Below, piece by piece: positions 36,801 through 47,705 of a stretch of 64,000 bases of DNA. The translations under genes were made by a program, and so were the position numbers. Every line of letters begins with the position of its first letter. Position 1 is the first letter of the stretch. The notes beneath the pieces were generated by a model. That model saw only the letters and a program-made list of their open reading frames with translations, ran no database searches and had not been told where the DNA came from. Origin of the DNA: Caprimulgus europaeus (lineage: Eukaryota > Chordata > Aves > Caprimulgiformes > Caprimulgidae); NCBI GenBank assembly GCA_907165065.1, contig OU015529.1, positions 5,071,054 through 5,135,053 of the forward strand, given 5' to 3'.

Positions 36801-39150
36801 GCAACCACCTCACTTGAGGGTGGCAGAGAAAGGCGTCCTACCACAGCAGGAGAGACACAGGCAGCCCTTAGCGTAGGTACGTACACAGACACGGTTTGAT
36901 AAACGCTGGTTTGATACTGGATTGAGATGGTTCTTGAGGGCAAAAGGAATATTCGTTACAAGGTTACCTTGAAAAGCCCTAAAACCAGTAGGGATGGCAC
37001 CAAGGGATGGGATCTACATGGACAACCCCACACACAGAGCAGCAACCCATAGGTATGTATGTCACTCCAGAAAAATAGCATGTGGAGAAGTGATTTAGTT
37101 TTGACCTAACATTTAGATTAAAAAAAAAATAAAAAAAAATCACTGCATTACTATTTACAGTTTTATTCTTAGAAGTCATGTAGCCTTCTAGCATGACAAA
37201 CTTTCAGATAGTGATTTGAAATGCAGGTATGTTACTGAAATGCTTTGATACTGCTTCCCCTCCTCCCTTTTTTCTGTAGGTATAAGGTAATGATTTACAC
37301 TGCTACAAGCTTCCAACTGCTTGCCCTGCTAAACACATGTCTTTGAAAATTGGCTGCTGGGTTGCTGATAACATTGTTTTTTCTGTTTATCTCAATTCTT
37401 ACCTCCACTTCAGCTCTTTAAAGGTTAGTTCTTTTAGTTTCCTTCTGTTTGTTTTACAATCTAAAATGTGATTTTAATGCTGGTGGACATGGTAGCAGCA
37501 TTAAGATATAAATTTTTAAAAGGCCAAAGAAATATATTTTCCCAAGCTCACTTTGCTTCTTTGATGACTTCCTCTCCTGTATCTGTCCTAGCTGGCATCC
37601 AGACAGGTCCTGCTTCTCAGCAGAGAAGCTCCATCCCAGGAAGCTTGCTTGCCCTTATTTATGGGGTTGGGTATCTTTATTTCAATTGTCACAACACATC
37701 CACAAGCTGCCAGGAGAAGGTCCTAAGCTAGCACCTAGCACGTCTTTCTCATTCTGCACAGTAAAAGAGTCTGTGTGGCACAAACCCAGGTTTTCTGCCT
37801 GGTTTTATTTTTTTGTCTTTTGATTGCTCCTACAGTGCCACACTTCTATTTAGATAAGTAAAGGAGACATAGAATCATTGGATGTTGTGAGTTGGAGGGG
37901 ACCCACAAGGATCATGGAGTCCAACTCCTGCCCCTGCACAGGACAATCCCAACATTCACACCATGTCCCTGAGGGCCTTGGCCAAATGCTGCTGGTATCT
38001 TGACAGGCTTGGTGCCATGAGCACCTCCCTGGGGAGCCTGTGCCAGTGCTCCACCACCCTCTGCCTCAAGAACCTTTTCCTCACGGCCAGCCCCTGGCAC
38101 ATTTTACTGCCCTTTCCCCTGGTGCTGTCACCGGTGGCCAGAGAGAAGAGATCAGCGCCTCTTCCCCTTGGGAGGAAGTTCCAGACCGCCATGAGATCTC
38201 CTCTCAGTCTCCTCTTCTCCAGGCTCGACAAACCAAGTGCCTTCAGCCTCTCCTCATACCCTTCCCCTCTGAACCCTTCCCCAATGTTGTGTCCCTCCTC
38301 TGGACACTCTCCAGCAGCTTTAGATCCTTTTTCTCCCGTGGTGCCCAAACTGCCCCCAGTGCTGGAGGTGAGGCCGCCCCAGTGCAGAGCAGAGCGGGAC
38401 GATCCCCTCCCTGGCCAGGCTCGCAGTGCAGTGCTGGGTGCCCCCAGGACACGGGGGTCCCTCTTGGCTGCCAGGACACTCTGTTGGCTCATGTTCAACT
38501 TGCCATGGACCAGACCCCGCAGATCCCTGTCCGCAGGGCTGCTCTCCAGCCTCTCCTTCCCCAGGCTGGGTGTGTCCAGGATGGCCCTGTCCCAGGTGAC
38601 ATCAAAGCACCGCTGCTGCCAGACCCGTGCAGTGGTCTCACAGACACATCACTCACGGGCTGCCCCAACTACAAACCGTTTCACAAGACTTCCAAGAAAT
38701 TTTCTTGGCAAGAAGTCACCGAACGCCTCCCCCGCGTACAAAACACCCGGACCGGAGGAGAAGGGCGCTTTCCGAACCCCCCGCACAGCTGTACTTGAAC
38801 CGGCCGAGCAGACCCCGCGTCCCGACAGCTCCGAGCCCCCCGGAGCCGCCCCCGTCCCCAGCCCGAGCGGACACGGGCGGAACGCGGCACCCGCTGCCCA
38901 CAGCCGGTGAGCGGCCTGACAGACACGCGGGGAGCTCCTCGGCAGCGCCGCGCACCCCCGGCCCCACCGCGGCGGCCCCTCGCCAGCCTTCAGTGGAGGT
39001 CTGAGGAGAGAGGCGGGGCGGAATCCCCCCGCGCCCGGCACCCTCAGGCCCTGGCAAGGGGCGCGGCCGCACCCGCAGGCTCGGAAGCACCGGGGGACGC
39101 CCCCGCGTCACCTTCGCGCAACTCCTCAGCCAGGCTCCCGCTGCCGCCAT
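21782..39150 (-). CDS. ACADSB: Short/branched-chain acyl-CoA dehydrogenase (gene span, 11 coding exons)
   Basis: A mitochondrial flavoenzyme that oxidises 2-methylbutyryl-CoA to tiglyl-CoA in isoleucine breakdown and passes electrons to ETF. Joined exons give 431 residues; the human protein, from memory, has 432. All ten introns are GT-AG and every phase fits. Order on the minus strand: 39150-39112, 33768-33609, 32800-32700, 31916-31710, 31253-31083, 29005-28880, 28472-28380, 26059-25970, 23907-23770, 22641-22542, 21852-21782. The basic, hydrophobic N-terminus is a mitochondrial targeting signal. The N-terminal helical domain includes [10 protein letters not shown], the middle domain has [13 protein letters not shown], and the C-terminal domain carries the catalytic glutamate in IYEGTSN (residue 413). 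No inactivating change is seen. It shares a CpG-island promoter with IKZF5. Confidence 0.97.
22542..22641 (-). CDS. ACADSB: ACADSB exon 10
   Basis: 100 bases encoding [18 protein letters not shown] and on to [13 protein letters not shown] is the FAD-binding family signature. Acceptor CTTAG, donor GTGAGT. Confidence 0.97.
23226..23692 (-). mobile_element. CR1 LINE 3' fragment in ACADSB intron 9
   Basis: Very similar to the 3' end of the 11.7-kb CR1 copy, including [19 protein letters not shown] and the TMSQH-less tail. Its reading frame has a frameshift. Its 5' end stops about 75 bases from the exon 9 donor. Confidence 0.95.
23770..23907 (-). CDS. ACADSB: ACADSB exon 9
   Basis: 138 bases (46 codons) encoding [19 protein letters not shown] through [11 protein letters not shown]. 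Donor GTAACC; a CR1 tail begins about 75 bases into the following intron. Confidence 0.97.
24373..24842 (-). mobile_element. CR1 LINE 3' fragment, upstream of ACADSB exon 9
   Basis: A second CR1 tail, related to but distinct from the neighbour at 23.2 kb ([20 protein letters not shown]). Same orientation, on the other side of exon 9, in intron 8. Confidence 0.95.
24845..24891. repeat. Duplicated short hairpin
   Basis: AAGTCTTGAAGAAAGACTT occurs twice (24845-24863 and 24873-24891). Each copy has 7-base inverted arms (AAGTCTT/AAGACTT). It lies at the 5' junction of the adjacent CR1 fragment. Confidence 0.9.
25970..26059 (-). CDS. ACADSB: ACADSB exon 8
   Basis: 90 bases (30 codons) starting [15 protein letters not shown] and ending FDFQ, part of the C-terminal helical domain. 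Confidence 0.97.
28380..28472 (-). CDS. ACADSB: ACADSB exon 7
   Basis: 93 bases (31 codons) from [17 protein letters not shown] to GRIGIAAQ. Acceptor TTTAG, donor GTGAGT. Confidence 0.97.
28880..29005 (-). CDS. ACADSB: ACADSB exon 6
   Basis: 126 bases (42 codons) from [17 protein letters not shown] to [11 protein letters not shown]. This is the middle beta domain; the [13 protein letters not shown] stretch is characteristic of the family. Confidence 0.97.
31083..31253 (-). CDS. ACADSB: ACADSB exon 5
   Basis: 171 bases (57 codons) carrying the acyl-CoA dehydrogenase signature [15 protein letters not shown] and GSKMWIS, the substrate/FAD contact region. Confidence 0.97.
31710..31916 (-). CDS. 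ACADSB: ACADSB exon 4
   Basis: 207 bases (69 codons) from [17 protein letters not shown] to [10 protein letters not shown]. This is the N-terminal domain core. Acceptor GCATTTCAG. Confidence 0.97.
32700..32800 (-). CDS. ACADSB: ACADSB exon 3
   Basis: 101 bases encoding (V)[17 protein letters not shown] to GLFEQG. The donor is GTCTGC, weak after the invariant GT; the acceptor is good. Confidence 0.95.
33609..33768 (-). CDS. ACADSB: ACADSB exon 2
   Basis: 160 bases encoding the rest of the targeting peptide ([15 protein letters not shown]) and the start of the mature protein ([17 protein letters not shown]). Confidence 0.95.
37869..38580 (-). mobile_element. CR1 LINE 3' fragment in ACADSB intron 1
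   Basis: A minus-strand CR1 tail with frame breaks: [28 protein letters not shown] and the reverse-transcriptase C-terminal region further upstream. The open frames on both strands here belong to this element and not to a gene. Confidence 0.92.
39112..39150 (-). CDS. ACADSB: ACADSB exon 1 (coding part)
   Basis: 13 codons, [13 protein letters not shown], in the CpG island. Donor AAG/GTGACG keeps phase 0 with exon 2. The ATG sits inside AACATGGCGGC, which is both a good start context and a YY1-type motif. I chose this start because it gives a targeting peptide of normal length. Confidence 0.88.
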
Positions 39151-39153
39151 GTT
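39143..39153 (-). promoter_or_regulatory. YY1-type motif over the ACADSB start codon
   Basis: AACATGGCGGC on the minus strand. It is a known activator motif just downstream of start sites and here includes the ATG of ACADSB. Confidence 0.6.
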
Positions 39154-39272
39154 GCCGCCCGCTGCGGCCCGGCTCGGCCCGGCCCGTCCCAGCCCGCTCC
39201 GCCCCCGCAACGCGACGGGTCACCGCCCCCCGGTGCGCGCGCAGCCACCGGCGGGCCACGGCCCCGGCGCGG

Positions 39273-39280
39273 TCTCGCGA
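39273..39280. promoter_or_regulatory. TCTCGCGA element
   Basis: A core TCTCGCGA palindrome, matching nine of ten bases of TCTCGCGAGA, a CpG-island promoter motif bound by BANP-type factors. It lies between the two divergent first exons. Confidence 0.6.
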
Positions 39281-39299
39281 GGCTGCGGTGGGACGGACC

Positions 39300-39385
39300 G
39301 GGCCGGGCCGGGCCGCGGGAGGCACAACAAACATGGCGGCGGCGGTGGTGGTGGCGAGCAGTGATCGCGGCGCGGGGCGGTGGCG
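39300..39385 (+). other. IKZF5: IKZF5 exon 1 (non-coding, start approximate)
   Basis: Ends at a consensus donor GGCG/GTGAGT (39385/39386). The 5' border is a guess from the promoter context. It contains the start of an upstream reading frame at 39333. Confidence 0.7.
39330..39340 (+). promoter_or_regulatory. YY1-type motif in IKZF5 exon 1
   Basis: AACATGGCGGC on the plus strand, a mirror image of the one in ACADSB exon 1. Its ATG also opens the predicted upstream reading frame of IKZF5. Confidence 0.6.
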
Positions 39386-40269
39386 GTGAGTAACGGCCCC
39401 TCCATCCCCCCGCCGCCGTGAGGGGATCGGCGGCAGCGCGGCCCCTCAGGGTGGCAGCGGCCGTGACGCGCCTGCCCGGCGGCCGCGGGGTCCCCGCTGG
39501 GGCCTCCCCTTGGACGTGAGGAGGCCGGGCGGGTGGGCAGCGGCGGAGGAGGAGGAAGGGCAGCGGGGCGGGGGGAGCCGTGCAGCCTCACTGAGAGCGG
39601 GGTCCGGATCCTCCGGTGCAGCCCCTTGTCTTTTCCCCTTTCTGAAGCCGCGGGTGACCCCGGTTTAGGCGGGGATCTGCCGTGGCTGTGTCGCTTCCCG
39701 CCCACGCGTGTCAGCGGTGTGGGTCGGGGAAGGGTGGAGGAAGCGCGGGGGTGGTTCGTACACTGCCTGCCGTGGGAAGGGGCTGGCGGAGCAACCGGCA
39801 GCTCTCCGTGGGCGATGACAAGTCGTGGGGCTCGGCCCGGCAGCCAACAGCGCGGCGGTTCTTCTTCCCCTTCCCACGCACGAAACTCTGCGAAGGAGCA
39901 GAAATGGTTTGGGAAGCGTTTGGGATCCTTCCTCCTTCGTTACTGTAATACTAAGTCATTTGCCGTGGAAAAGGATGAGACTGCGACAGAGAAATACATT
40001 CCCTTGTTTATTTTGTGTGTGTGATTCCTTAAAATGGGATGTATGTGTGCACTCATAGGCATGTTGTTTTAGTTATAATTACTGCAGTATGAGTTCTTAC
40101 TCTGTGTGTGTCAAACCACTGGTTTTACTATGTCTGAATTATTTTCTTTAGGTATAAATATTTATAATATTTGTCATCCTAGCATGTGCTATAGCACTTC
40201 TTACACAATAAACATCCGGGAGTTGCACCTGTGTGGGAATTGACTCACCCATCAGTGACCTAGCCATCA

Positions 40270-40882
40270 GTGTTTGTGGTGGCTGCACTTGGCTGCAGCC
40301 AAACCCAGCCGCTCGCTCACTCCTTCCCCTGCCCAGGGGATAGGGGAGAGGTTTGAGGGGACAAGGGTAAGGAGACTTTTGGGTTGAGATAAGGACAATT
40401 TAATAAATGATATAAAATAAAACTTAATAATAATAATACTAATATATAAAAATGAGTGATACACAGTGCAGTTGCTCACCACCTGCTGACCAAGCCCGGC
40501 CTGTTCTTGGATAGTGATCCCAGAGGAGTGACAATCCCAAACTGAAACCGCAGTCCTGGAAGAGAGAGAGAGACAGAGAGAGAGCCCCCACAAGAGAGAG
40601 ACCCGCATGAATGCACTGCACATGATGGGATATGATATGTAATATCCCATTGGCATATCCAAATACCAATTTGGGTTACTAATTTAAATACTCCTTGCCC
40701 CCTGCTAGATCTTGCACTTGCAGACAAACAAAACACAAAGTCCTTTGACTTCCAGAAACAATTGCAAACATTGGGGTGCTACCAGCGTTTCTCTCATAAC
40801 AAATCCCAGCTGAAACCAAACCCCAGCGCTGCTCTAGCTACTAAAAAGAAACCCAGCTCTGTCCCAGCTAAAAACCAGGGCA
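40270..40882 (-). mobile_element. Solo LTR, same avian family (copy B), IKZF5 intron 1
   Basis: Shares GGCTGCAGCCAAACCCAGCC, GATCCCAGAGGAG and CAGCTAAAAACCAGG with copy A. The left border is uncertain by several bases. I found no clear target duplication. Confidence 0.85.
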
Positions 40883-41540
40883 GTATATAAAGCTGGATAA
40901 CATATAGTTGTCTGTGCAGAAAATGTTGTGTAGAACCTGAGGGCCATCTGGTATGATCAGCCCACTGAAACACGAGCAGCTCTGCTCAGGTTTCTGATGA
41001 TTAGAATTGCATTTACTAGTTGGTAGTAGTGACGTAGCAAGCATCTGGTCTGTGTCCTCTGAAAAAGGGAACTGCTGGCTGTATAGCCATTAAAAAATAC
41101 CACATAAAATCACAAAAGGTTCTTTTGTGCGTGCAAATGTAAAGGTAGACGTTAAAAAAAAAAGCATGGATGTTTTCATATTAAATTGATGAGAGAGAAA
41201 AAACTTTTTATGCAGTTGATCACCAAAATAATGTGTTTTCCCTAATTAGACTTTTACAATTCTGTGTCATTTTCTTTTAAAATTTAATGTCATTATAAAA
41301 GTAATCGATCAGATCGATTTTTGTGTCTTATACAAGGATACACAGATTTTTCTGTGAAAATATGGACCTTTAATGTTTCGTGTTGAACTAGTCAACAATT
41401 AGGATGGTTTAGTTGTAAATTGTTATTTCTTCTTTTTATAATTTGGTGAAAGTTGGTGTGGTCAGGATCCTACATTCCCTTATCCTGTTTTTCTCTTCCA
41501 TATCTTTAATTCATATCCTGATATCTTTGTTTTATTGCAG

Positions 41541-41606
41541 GAGACACCAACAAATGGAACACAAATTAACTTAAGCCTACACGAGGCTGGTGACACCTGA
41601 AAGAGG
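41541..41606 (+). other. IKZF5: IKZF5 exon 2 (non-coding)
   Basis: 66 bases between acceptor TTTTATTGCAG and donor GAGG/GTAGGC. The upstream reading frame from exon 1 would end here at TAA. Its placement is inferred from splice signals only. Confidence 0.55.
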
Positions 41607-42961
41607 GTAGGCAAAATTGATCTGTAAAGATATGTTCAAAGCTAACTTAATGCTGATGGTAATTATAGTAGTTGAGCACACTTAGGTATGATGTGGAAGA
41701 ACACACTCAGCTGGATGTCAGGAATGAATTAACACTTGTAAATAACTTTAAACATACAGGAGAATGTTTTTAAATGTGGTTTTGAACTCAGGACTTGAGT
41801 TTTTGTAGGTTACCTAATATTTTGTTTAGTGTCTATTGGAAAACAATAAGATATTCTTACTAAAAATACAGCATTATAAACTATTGCTGATTATAATAAT
41901 GGAATAATAATGTGACTGACTCGTTGCCTTCTTTCCAAGTGAATCCCAAGTTCTATCTTCACAAGTGCATTGCATATTGAGACTCTAGAGCTTTGTCATT
42001 TACAGTCTCAGAAAAAAGCATGACCAGTGACTTCTGGTGAATATTTTTATTATTTCAATGCAAAATAATGAAATGGATTAAGGCTTTTATGCAGGATAGG
42101 TAACTAAAATTTTTGGAGAACTATGAAATGCTGCTTTCTATAGGTTTTTTTTTTCCATCTTTGCTAATTGGTGACATTGAGTTGGTTTCCCAACATTATA
42201 GTTGCCATAACTGACTTAACAAACTCTGGGATTTTTTGGAGCCTCATGTTCACCAGAAGAACCATTCAAACAATCAGGGAGACAGAAGTGTCTCTTGGTG
42301 AGATACATGAGGTGTAGGTGCAGTCTTTGAAAAACTTTTGCTGGAAGTGTAATTGTTGTAATCATACTTAGAGCAGTAGAGTGTTGGAACCTGTCTTTCA
42401 AAACATATATATTTTTTCAAATTCCTTTCTCAAAACTCACAGGGGTTGGAAAGAATAATGGACTTATGTTTCCTTTTTTTTTTGCTTTCCAGGGAAAGTG
42501 GAGAAGCTGTGCTCTGTGCTTTCTATCTGACCTGTAGGGAGTACATTTTGGAGCATGTTTGCTACTTAGCAGGGAACTAAAATTCAGGTACAATCCATTT
42601 AAAGTAAAAAAAAAAAAAAAAGACAAATTAATTTTGATTATTATGTCATTTTTTCCAGTTTGATATTGTTTTCATGTTGCTGTTGCTGAAAATGGTTTCC
42701 CCAGGGATATGTATTTGGTAATCTTTAATGAGTTAAAAATGCTAAAAATAATATTCTTACGGTTGTCAATTTGTGCAGAGTCATGCTGCATGATAAAAGT
42801 AATCCTTCCCTTAAAAAAACCAACCCCAAAACCAACAAAAAACCAAACCCCCAAACCAAGCTTGTTTTAATGAGTGCATTCAAATTCAAATTAAATGACA
42901 GTTGTGTTTTGAAAATACTTTTCCTTCTAGGCACAAGGAGTTGTAAACGTCAAGAGTGAAT

Positions 42962-43094
42962 ATGGGTGAAAAGAAGCCAGAACCTTTGGACTTTGTAAAA
43001 GATTTTCAGGAATATCTCACACAGCAGACTCACCATGTAAATATGATTTCTGGATCAGTTAGTGGGGACAAGGAAGCAGAGACTCTTCAGGGAG
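42962..43094 (+). CDS. IKZF5: IKZF5 first coding exon
   Basis: [19 protein letters not shown] to the donor GGAG/GTGAGC. The exon begins at 42931 after acceptor TTCCTTCTAG, with 31 bases of 5' UTR. Confidence 0.97.
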
Positions 43095-46000
43095 GTGAGC
43101 TAATTTCAGTGCTATCAAAGTTTGGGTTTTTTGACAGTGACTGCACTCTTTGCATCCCAGATACTCATGCAGACTACTGCAACTGTGTGGAATTTCTGGC
43201 AGTTGTTTTCACATCATGAAAGATGTGTCTGTACCTTTGTTTTAATCAGGTTTTGTTCTTACAGTTCTGTATATTTAAAGACCAAGGGCATAGAGAAGCA
43301 AAAGATATCTGACATGTTCTCACAGCGTGATAGATAGTATCCTGCTGATTCTTGATTGAAATCTCTGTTGTATTATTCACAGCTGGGACAGAAGGTGATC
43401 AGAATGGTCTGGATCATCCTTCTGTTGAAGTTTCACTGGATGAAAACTCAGGAATGTTAGTGGATGGGTTTGAAAGGACATTTGATGGGAAGTTAAAGTG
43501 TCGATACTGCAACTATGCCAGCAAAGGAACAGCGAGGCTCATAGAGCACATCAGAATTCACACAGGTATGGAATATTCTGCAATGCTTTGCTGTGGGGCA
43601 TTGTGATATTCACTCCATGTTACAGTTGGCATGTGAGAAGTATCTTCAAGTGGTGTGATAGTTCTTAGAGTTACTCAACAATTAAAAGTGATTTTGGGGT
43701 TTTTAAATGGACTTTTTAAAAAAAAAAAGATGTGCCATTTACCTCTTTAAATTTTGCAAGTTCCTACTTACATTTATTATTGCAGACTACTGAATTTGAA
43801 GTAACTATATATGGGAGTAAAGTTTAGCGTGAAAGCATCAGTGTAAGTGGAAAACTAAATGTAACTTTTAGTTTTCCCTTGCTAATCAGAAGAGTGAAAA
43901 ATATACATGCAGCCACATGGAGGTTTATAGGGGCTTTTCTCCCTCTGTGGTTCAGCTATGAAAACATTCCTGTTCAGTGCAACATTTTAGATGTGGAAGT
44001 ACAAAGCATATAATGTTTTGATAAGAATAAAGTTTTCTTATTGGTAGAATATTCAAACATGAGGGCATATCATCAAATAAGTGATTAGTAACAGTAATGA
44101 GAAGAAAAAGTACTGTGGCTTGTGTAAGAGCATTTACTGCTGTTAGGTTTATAAAACTGAAAAGCAGAATTTGCAGCGAAGGTTGGAATATCCAAAACTG
44201 TTCATGAAGTCAGCTCTGGCTTCTTGGCAAATGAGAGAAAAGAAACGAAAGGACCTTGTGAAGTCTGATGCTGTCCTGCCAGGTATATTACACTAGTGCA
44301 GAAGACTTTATGGCTGTCAACTAGAGAAACTAAGAAAAATGAATTCTGCAAAGAATGGGAGTTTTTACAGGTTTCCAGTGTGTTTTTGGGAAGTCATAGA
44401 ATCACAGCCTGGTTTGGGTGGGAAGGGACCTTAAAGCTCATCCAGTTCCAACCCCCCTGCCAGCAGCAGGGACACCTTCCACTAGACCAGGTTGCTCAAA
44501 GCCTCATCCAACCTGGCCGAGAACACTTCCAGGGAGGAGCAGCCACAGCTTTTCTGGCCAACCTGGGCCAGTGTCTGACCACCCTCACACCAAAGAATTT
44601 CTTCCTAATATCTAATCCAAATCTACCCTCTTCCAGTTTAAAGCCATTTCCCTTGTTCTATCACTCCCTGCCCTTATAAAAAGTCCCTCCCCAGCAAGTC
44701 AGTGCTCCTTGCCCTGGCTCTGCAGTATTGGCTTGTTTCAACAACTCGTAATGAGATAGAAAATGGCAACCAACTAGAAATCAAAGAGTTCTGAGGTTCA
44801 GACTCTGAAGATGTTGTCAGTTTTTCTCTTGTGCTACAGTGAGCTGCCTCTGTGTGTAGCTGTTGCTGTTTTCATATTCCCAGTGGAAATTTTATGTAGT
44901 TCCAGTAGTGGATAAAATACCGGGGCTGGTGTCCCTGCGACTGACACAGCGTTAACGCCGTGGCTGGCTGCAGATCTGCAAAGGAGAGATGTGTTTTGGA
45001 GCTTTTTTTTTTGTTTGTTTATTTTTTCATAAAGCAGTTACAGCTTCACCTACCATTTGCCTCATGGACAACGAGAGATGTTTTTCATTTAACAGTTTGA
45101 TTCTGTGCAGTTCTATTTCTGAGCTTGTGAAATGCAGTGGGAGAAACTGTACTGCAGGTTTTAGCACTTCACTGTAGCACTCTAGGATGACTTTTAAATG
45201 GTACTTAAAGCTGCAGAAGTAACATCAGTTTTAAAATTTCATGTCTTTTCAGTAGCATATAGCTATTGCCACCTAAAAAAAATGCATCCCCAAGCCCACA
45301 GTTTCTACTGGCCAGTTGTCAGCATGAGCAGATGGACTGCTAGAGCTGTGATGGGAAACATAAATTGCTACTAGAAGATGTTGGTATTGTGTGTTTGCTG
45401 ATTCTTGAGATGTTTCTGGTGGCTTTGGTGTGCATGGGGTTTCTCAAACAGGGTGACTGAAATAATGTGGTGTTACTTAATATAAAATGTCATAAATTTT
45501 AGACATACTAGAGTGGAAAAAAATGAAATATTCCTTCTATAAAAATACAGATATTGGTATAGTGTCAGTCTTCCTTCTTGTACTCTAGATGAAGTTGTCT
45601 ACCTGCTTTATACTCTCAAATCTCAGGTTAACAGTTCTTTTGTGTGTTTCAGAATGTTTTCTTATCCTGCTGCTACTTTAGGGACTAGAGGTCACTAAGC
45701 AGCTAGAGATGGCAGAAAGATACCTGCTGCAGATTATGACCATTTCAACACAGTTGCAGCATAATATATAGAAAAGCAACAAAGATTCCAACCAAAAATT
45801 GAGAAGCTGAGAAAAGTCCCCCAAAAATCTGACCCAATGGTCATTATTCAGAAGCAAACTTTCCATGAACTCCACAAATTTAGGTTTTAGGGCTGTAATA
45901 GTTTAACTTGATTGGCAGCCAAACACCACGCAGCTGCTTGCTCACCTCTCCCCTTTTCCCCTTGCCACCCTTGGGAATAGGGGAGAGAATTGAAGGGGTA

Positions 46001-47705
46001 AAGGTAAGGAGACTCGGAGGCTGAGATAAGAACAGTTTAATAATTGGAATAAAATAAACTTAAAATAATAATTATAATAACAATATATATAAATGAGTGA
46101 TGCAGAGTACAATTGCTCATCACCTGCCGACAGCAATCCTGGGGGTACGAAAAGGAACCCCAAACCCAAAACTGCAGTCCTGGAAGAGTGAGCCTGAGCA
46201 ATCCTTGAGAGAATCCCCAGCTTTCCAGTCAAGCCTCATTAATATACTGACCAGGACATTGTATGCTATGGAATATCTCATTGGCACATCCAAATGCCAG
46301 TTGTGGGTTTTGCCAATTACTGTGCTTCTCCCCCCTGAGTCCTTTGCACTTGCAGACTGGCAAACACAAAGTCCTTGGACTTCCAGCAACAATTAAAAAC
46401 ATCAGTATGTTATCAACACTCTTCTAATAACAAATCCCACTGAACCCAAAACTTCTCAGCAGCTAGAATAGAAAATTAACTCTCTCCTAGTGAAACCAGA
46501 ATAAGGGCACAGCATAATGCTTTGGGTTTGTGCCTTGACTAACGTTCTGAGTTGTTTCTCATGGTTGTAGGATGTGATAGAGGTAGCATTATGCCACAAG
46601 AACAGAACTTCCCATGCAGGGTGACTCTGGTCTCGGTGCTGCTGCAGGTATTCCCGTTATCAAAGGGTGACTCATTTGATCCAAGGCACTTCCACAAAGG
46701 TGCCAGGCAGTGTTAGCCAAATTGAAGGCACGCTATAGTATCACCTGTTTTAATTTTCTAGGTGAGAAGCCCCACAGATGCCATTTGTGTCCCTTTGCAT
46801 CAGCTTATGAACGTCATCTGGAAGCTCACATGCGATCCCACACTGGTGAGAAGCCGTACAAGTGTGAACTGTGTTCCTTCCGCTGCAGCGACAGAAGCAA
46901 TTTGTCTCACCACCGCAGGCGCAAGCATAAAATGGTGCCTATCAAGGGTACGAGGTCTTCCCTCAGCAGCAAGAAAATGTGGGGGGTTTTGCAGAAGAAG
47001 ACCAGCAATTTGGGGTACAGCAGAAGAGCATTAATTAATTTGAGTCCACCTTCCATGGTGGTTCAGAAACCAGACTACCTTAATGATTTCACTCACGAAA
47101 TCCCAAATATCCAGAGTGAAGCGTATGAGAACATGACAAAACCAACCCAGAGCAGTGGGTTGCCCAGAGATCCACAGGACCTTATGGTTGATAATCCTTT
47201 AAACCAGCTCTCTACGTTAGCTGGACAGTTATCTAGCTTGCCACCTGAAAACCAAAACCCAGCCTCTCCTGATGTTGTTTCCTGTCAAGATGAAAAGCCT
47301 TTCATGATACAGCAGCCTGCTGCACCTGCAGTAGTTTCAGCTGTGTCAGCAAATATTCCTCAGAGTTCATCTCCAACCAGCCCAGATCCTCGACCTACCC
47401 ACAATCAAAGGAACTACAGTCCCGTGGCAGGTCCCAGCAGCGATCGCAGTGCCCACACCAGTACTCCCAGTATAAGTAACAGTCAGCCAAGTACTCCAGC
47501 TCCAACCCTTCCAGTTCAGGACCCTCAGCTTCTGCATCACTGCCAACACTGTGACATGTACTTTGCGGACAATATCCTTTATACTATTCACATGGGATGT
47601 CATGGATTTGAAAATCCCTTTCAGTGCAACATCTGTGGGTGTAAGTGTAAAAATAAGTATGACTTTGCTTGCCATTTTGCAAGAGGCCAACATAATCAAC
47701 ATTGA
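42962..47705 (+). CDS. IKZF5: IKAROS family zinc finger 5 (Pegasus), gene span
   Basis: A nuclear C2H2 zinc-finger repressor of the Ikaros family; it dimerises with itself and relatives. Coding exons 42962-43094, 43383-43565 and 46762-47705 join in phase to 419 residues, the expected family size. Three DNA-binding fingers lie at about 82-104 ([10 protein letters not shown]), 110-132 ([13 protein letters not shown]) and 138-161 ([13 protein letters not shown]). A Ser/Pro-rich linker follows, then two C-terminal dimerisation fingers at 364-386 ([11 protein letters not shown]) and 392-416 ([13 protein letters not shown]). The start is the ATG at 42962 ([15 protein letters not shown]); a GTG in frame six bases upstream is not needed. 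It is divergent with ACADSB and convergent with PSTK. No damage is seen. Confidence 0.98.
43383..43565 (+). CDS. IKZF5: IKZF5 second coding exon
   Basis: 183 bases (acceptor TTCACAG, donor CACAG/GTATGG) with the acidic N-terminal region and zinc finger 1. The glycine codon of the finger linker is split by the intron. Confidence 0.98.
44396..44700 (-). mobile_element. CR1 LINE 3' fragment in an IKZF5 intron
   Basis: Starts ATAGAATCACAGCCTGG on the plus strand and contains the usual AAGGGACCTTAAAGCTCATC tail in reverse orientation. It is nearly identical over about 130 bases to the inverted copy at 48.2 kb. The right border is approximate. Confidence 0.92.
45894..46503 (-). mobile_element. Solo LTR, same avian family (copy C), IKZF5 intron
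   Basis: Flanked on both sides by the perfect 5-bp repeat AGGGC (45889-45893 and 46504-46508). The body matches copies A and B. The right terminus has decayed from CA to TA. Confidence 0.88.
46762..47705 (+). CDS. IKZF5: IKZF5 last coding exon
   Basis: 944 coding bases with fingers 2 and 3, the linker and both dimerisation fingers, ending RGQHNQH and TGA. Acceptor TTTTCTAG. Confidence 0.98.

Larger units (their letters stand above)
38780..39760. promoter_or_regulatory. CpG island, divergent ACADSB/IKZF5 promoter
   Basis: A sharp rise in GC and CpG covering ACADSB exon 1 (minus) and IKZF5 exon 1 (plus). The two translation/transcription starts are less than 250 bases apart, so the genes share one bidirectional promoter. 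Long open frames on both strands here reflect base composition. Confidence 0.9.

Noticed and set aside
37956-38910. A 315-codon plus-strand frame and a 252-codon one overlapping it
   Set aside because: They are the antisense of a CR1 tail running into the CpG island.
38649-39705. Several overlapping open frames of 90-165 codons on both strands
   Set aside because: They lie in the ACADSB/IKZF5 CpG island, where stop codons are rare by composition. Only the 13-codon ACADSB exon 1 is supported.
46097-46396. Frames of 90-99 codons on both strands
   Set aside because: They lie wholly within solo LTR copy C.
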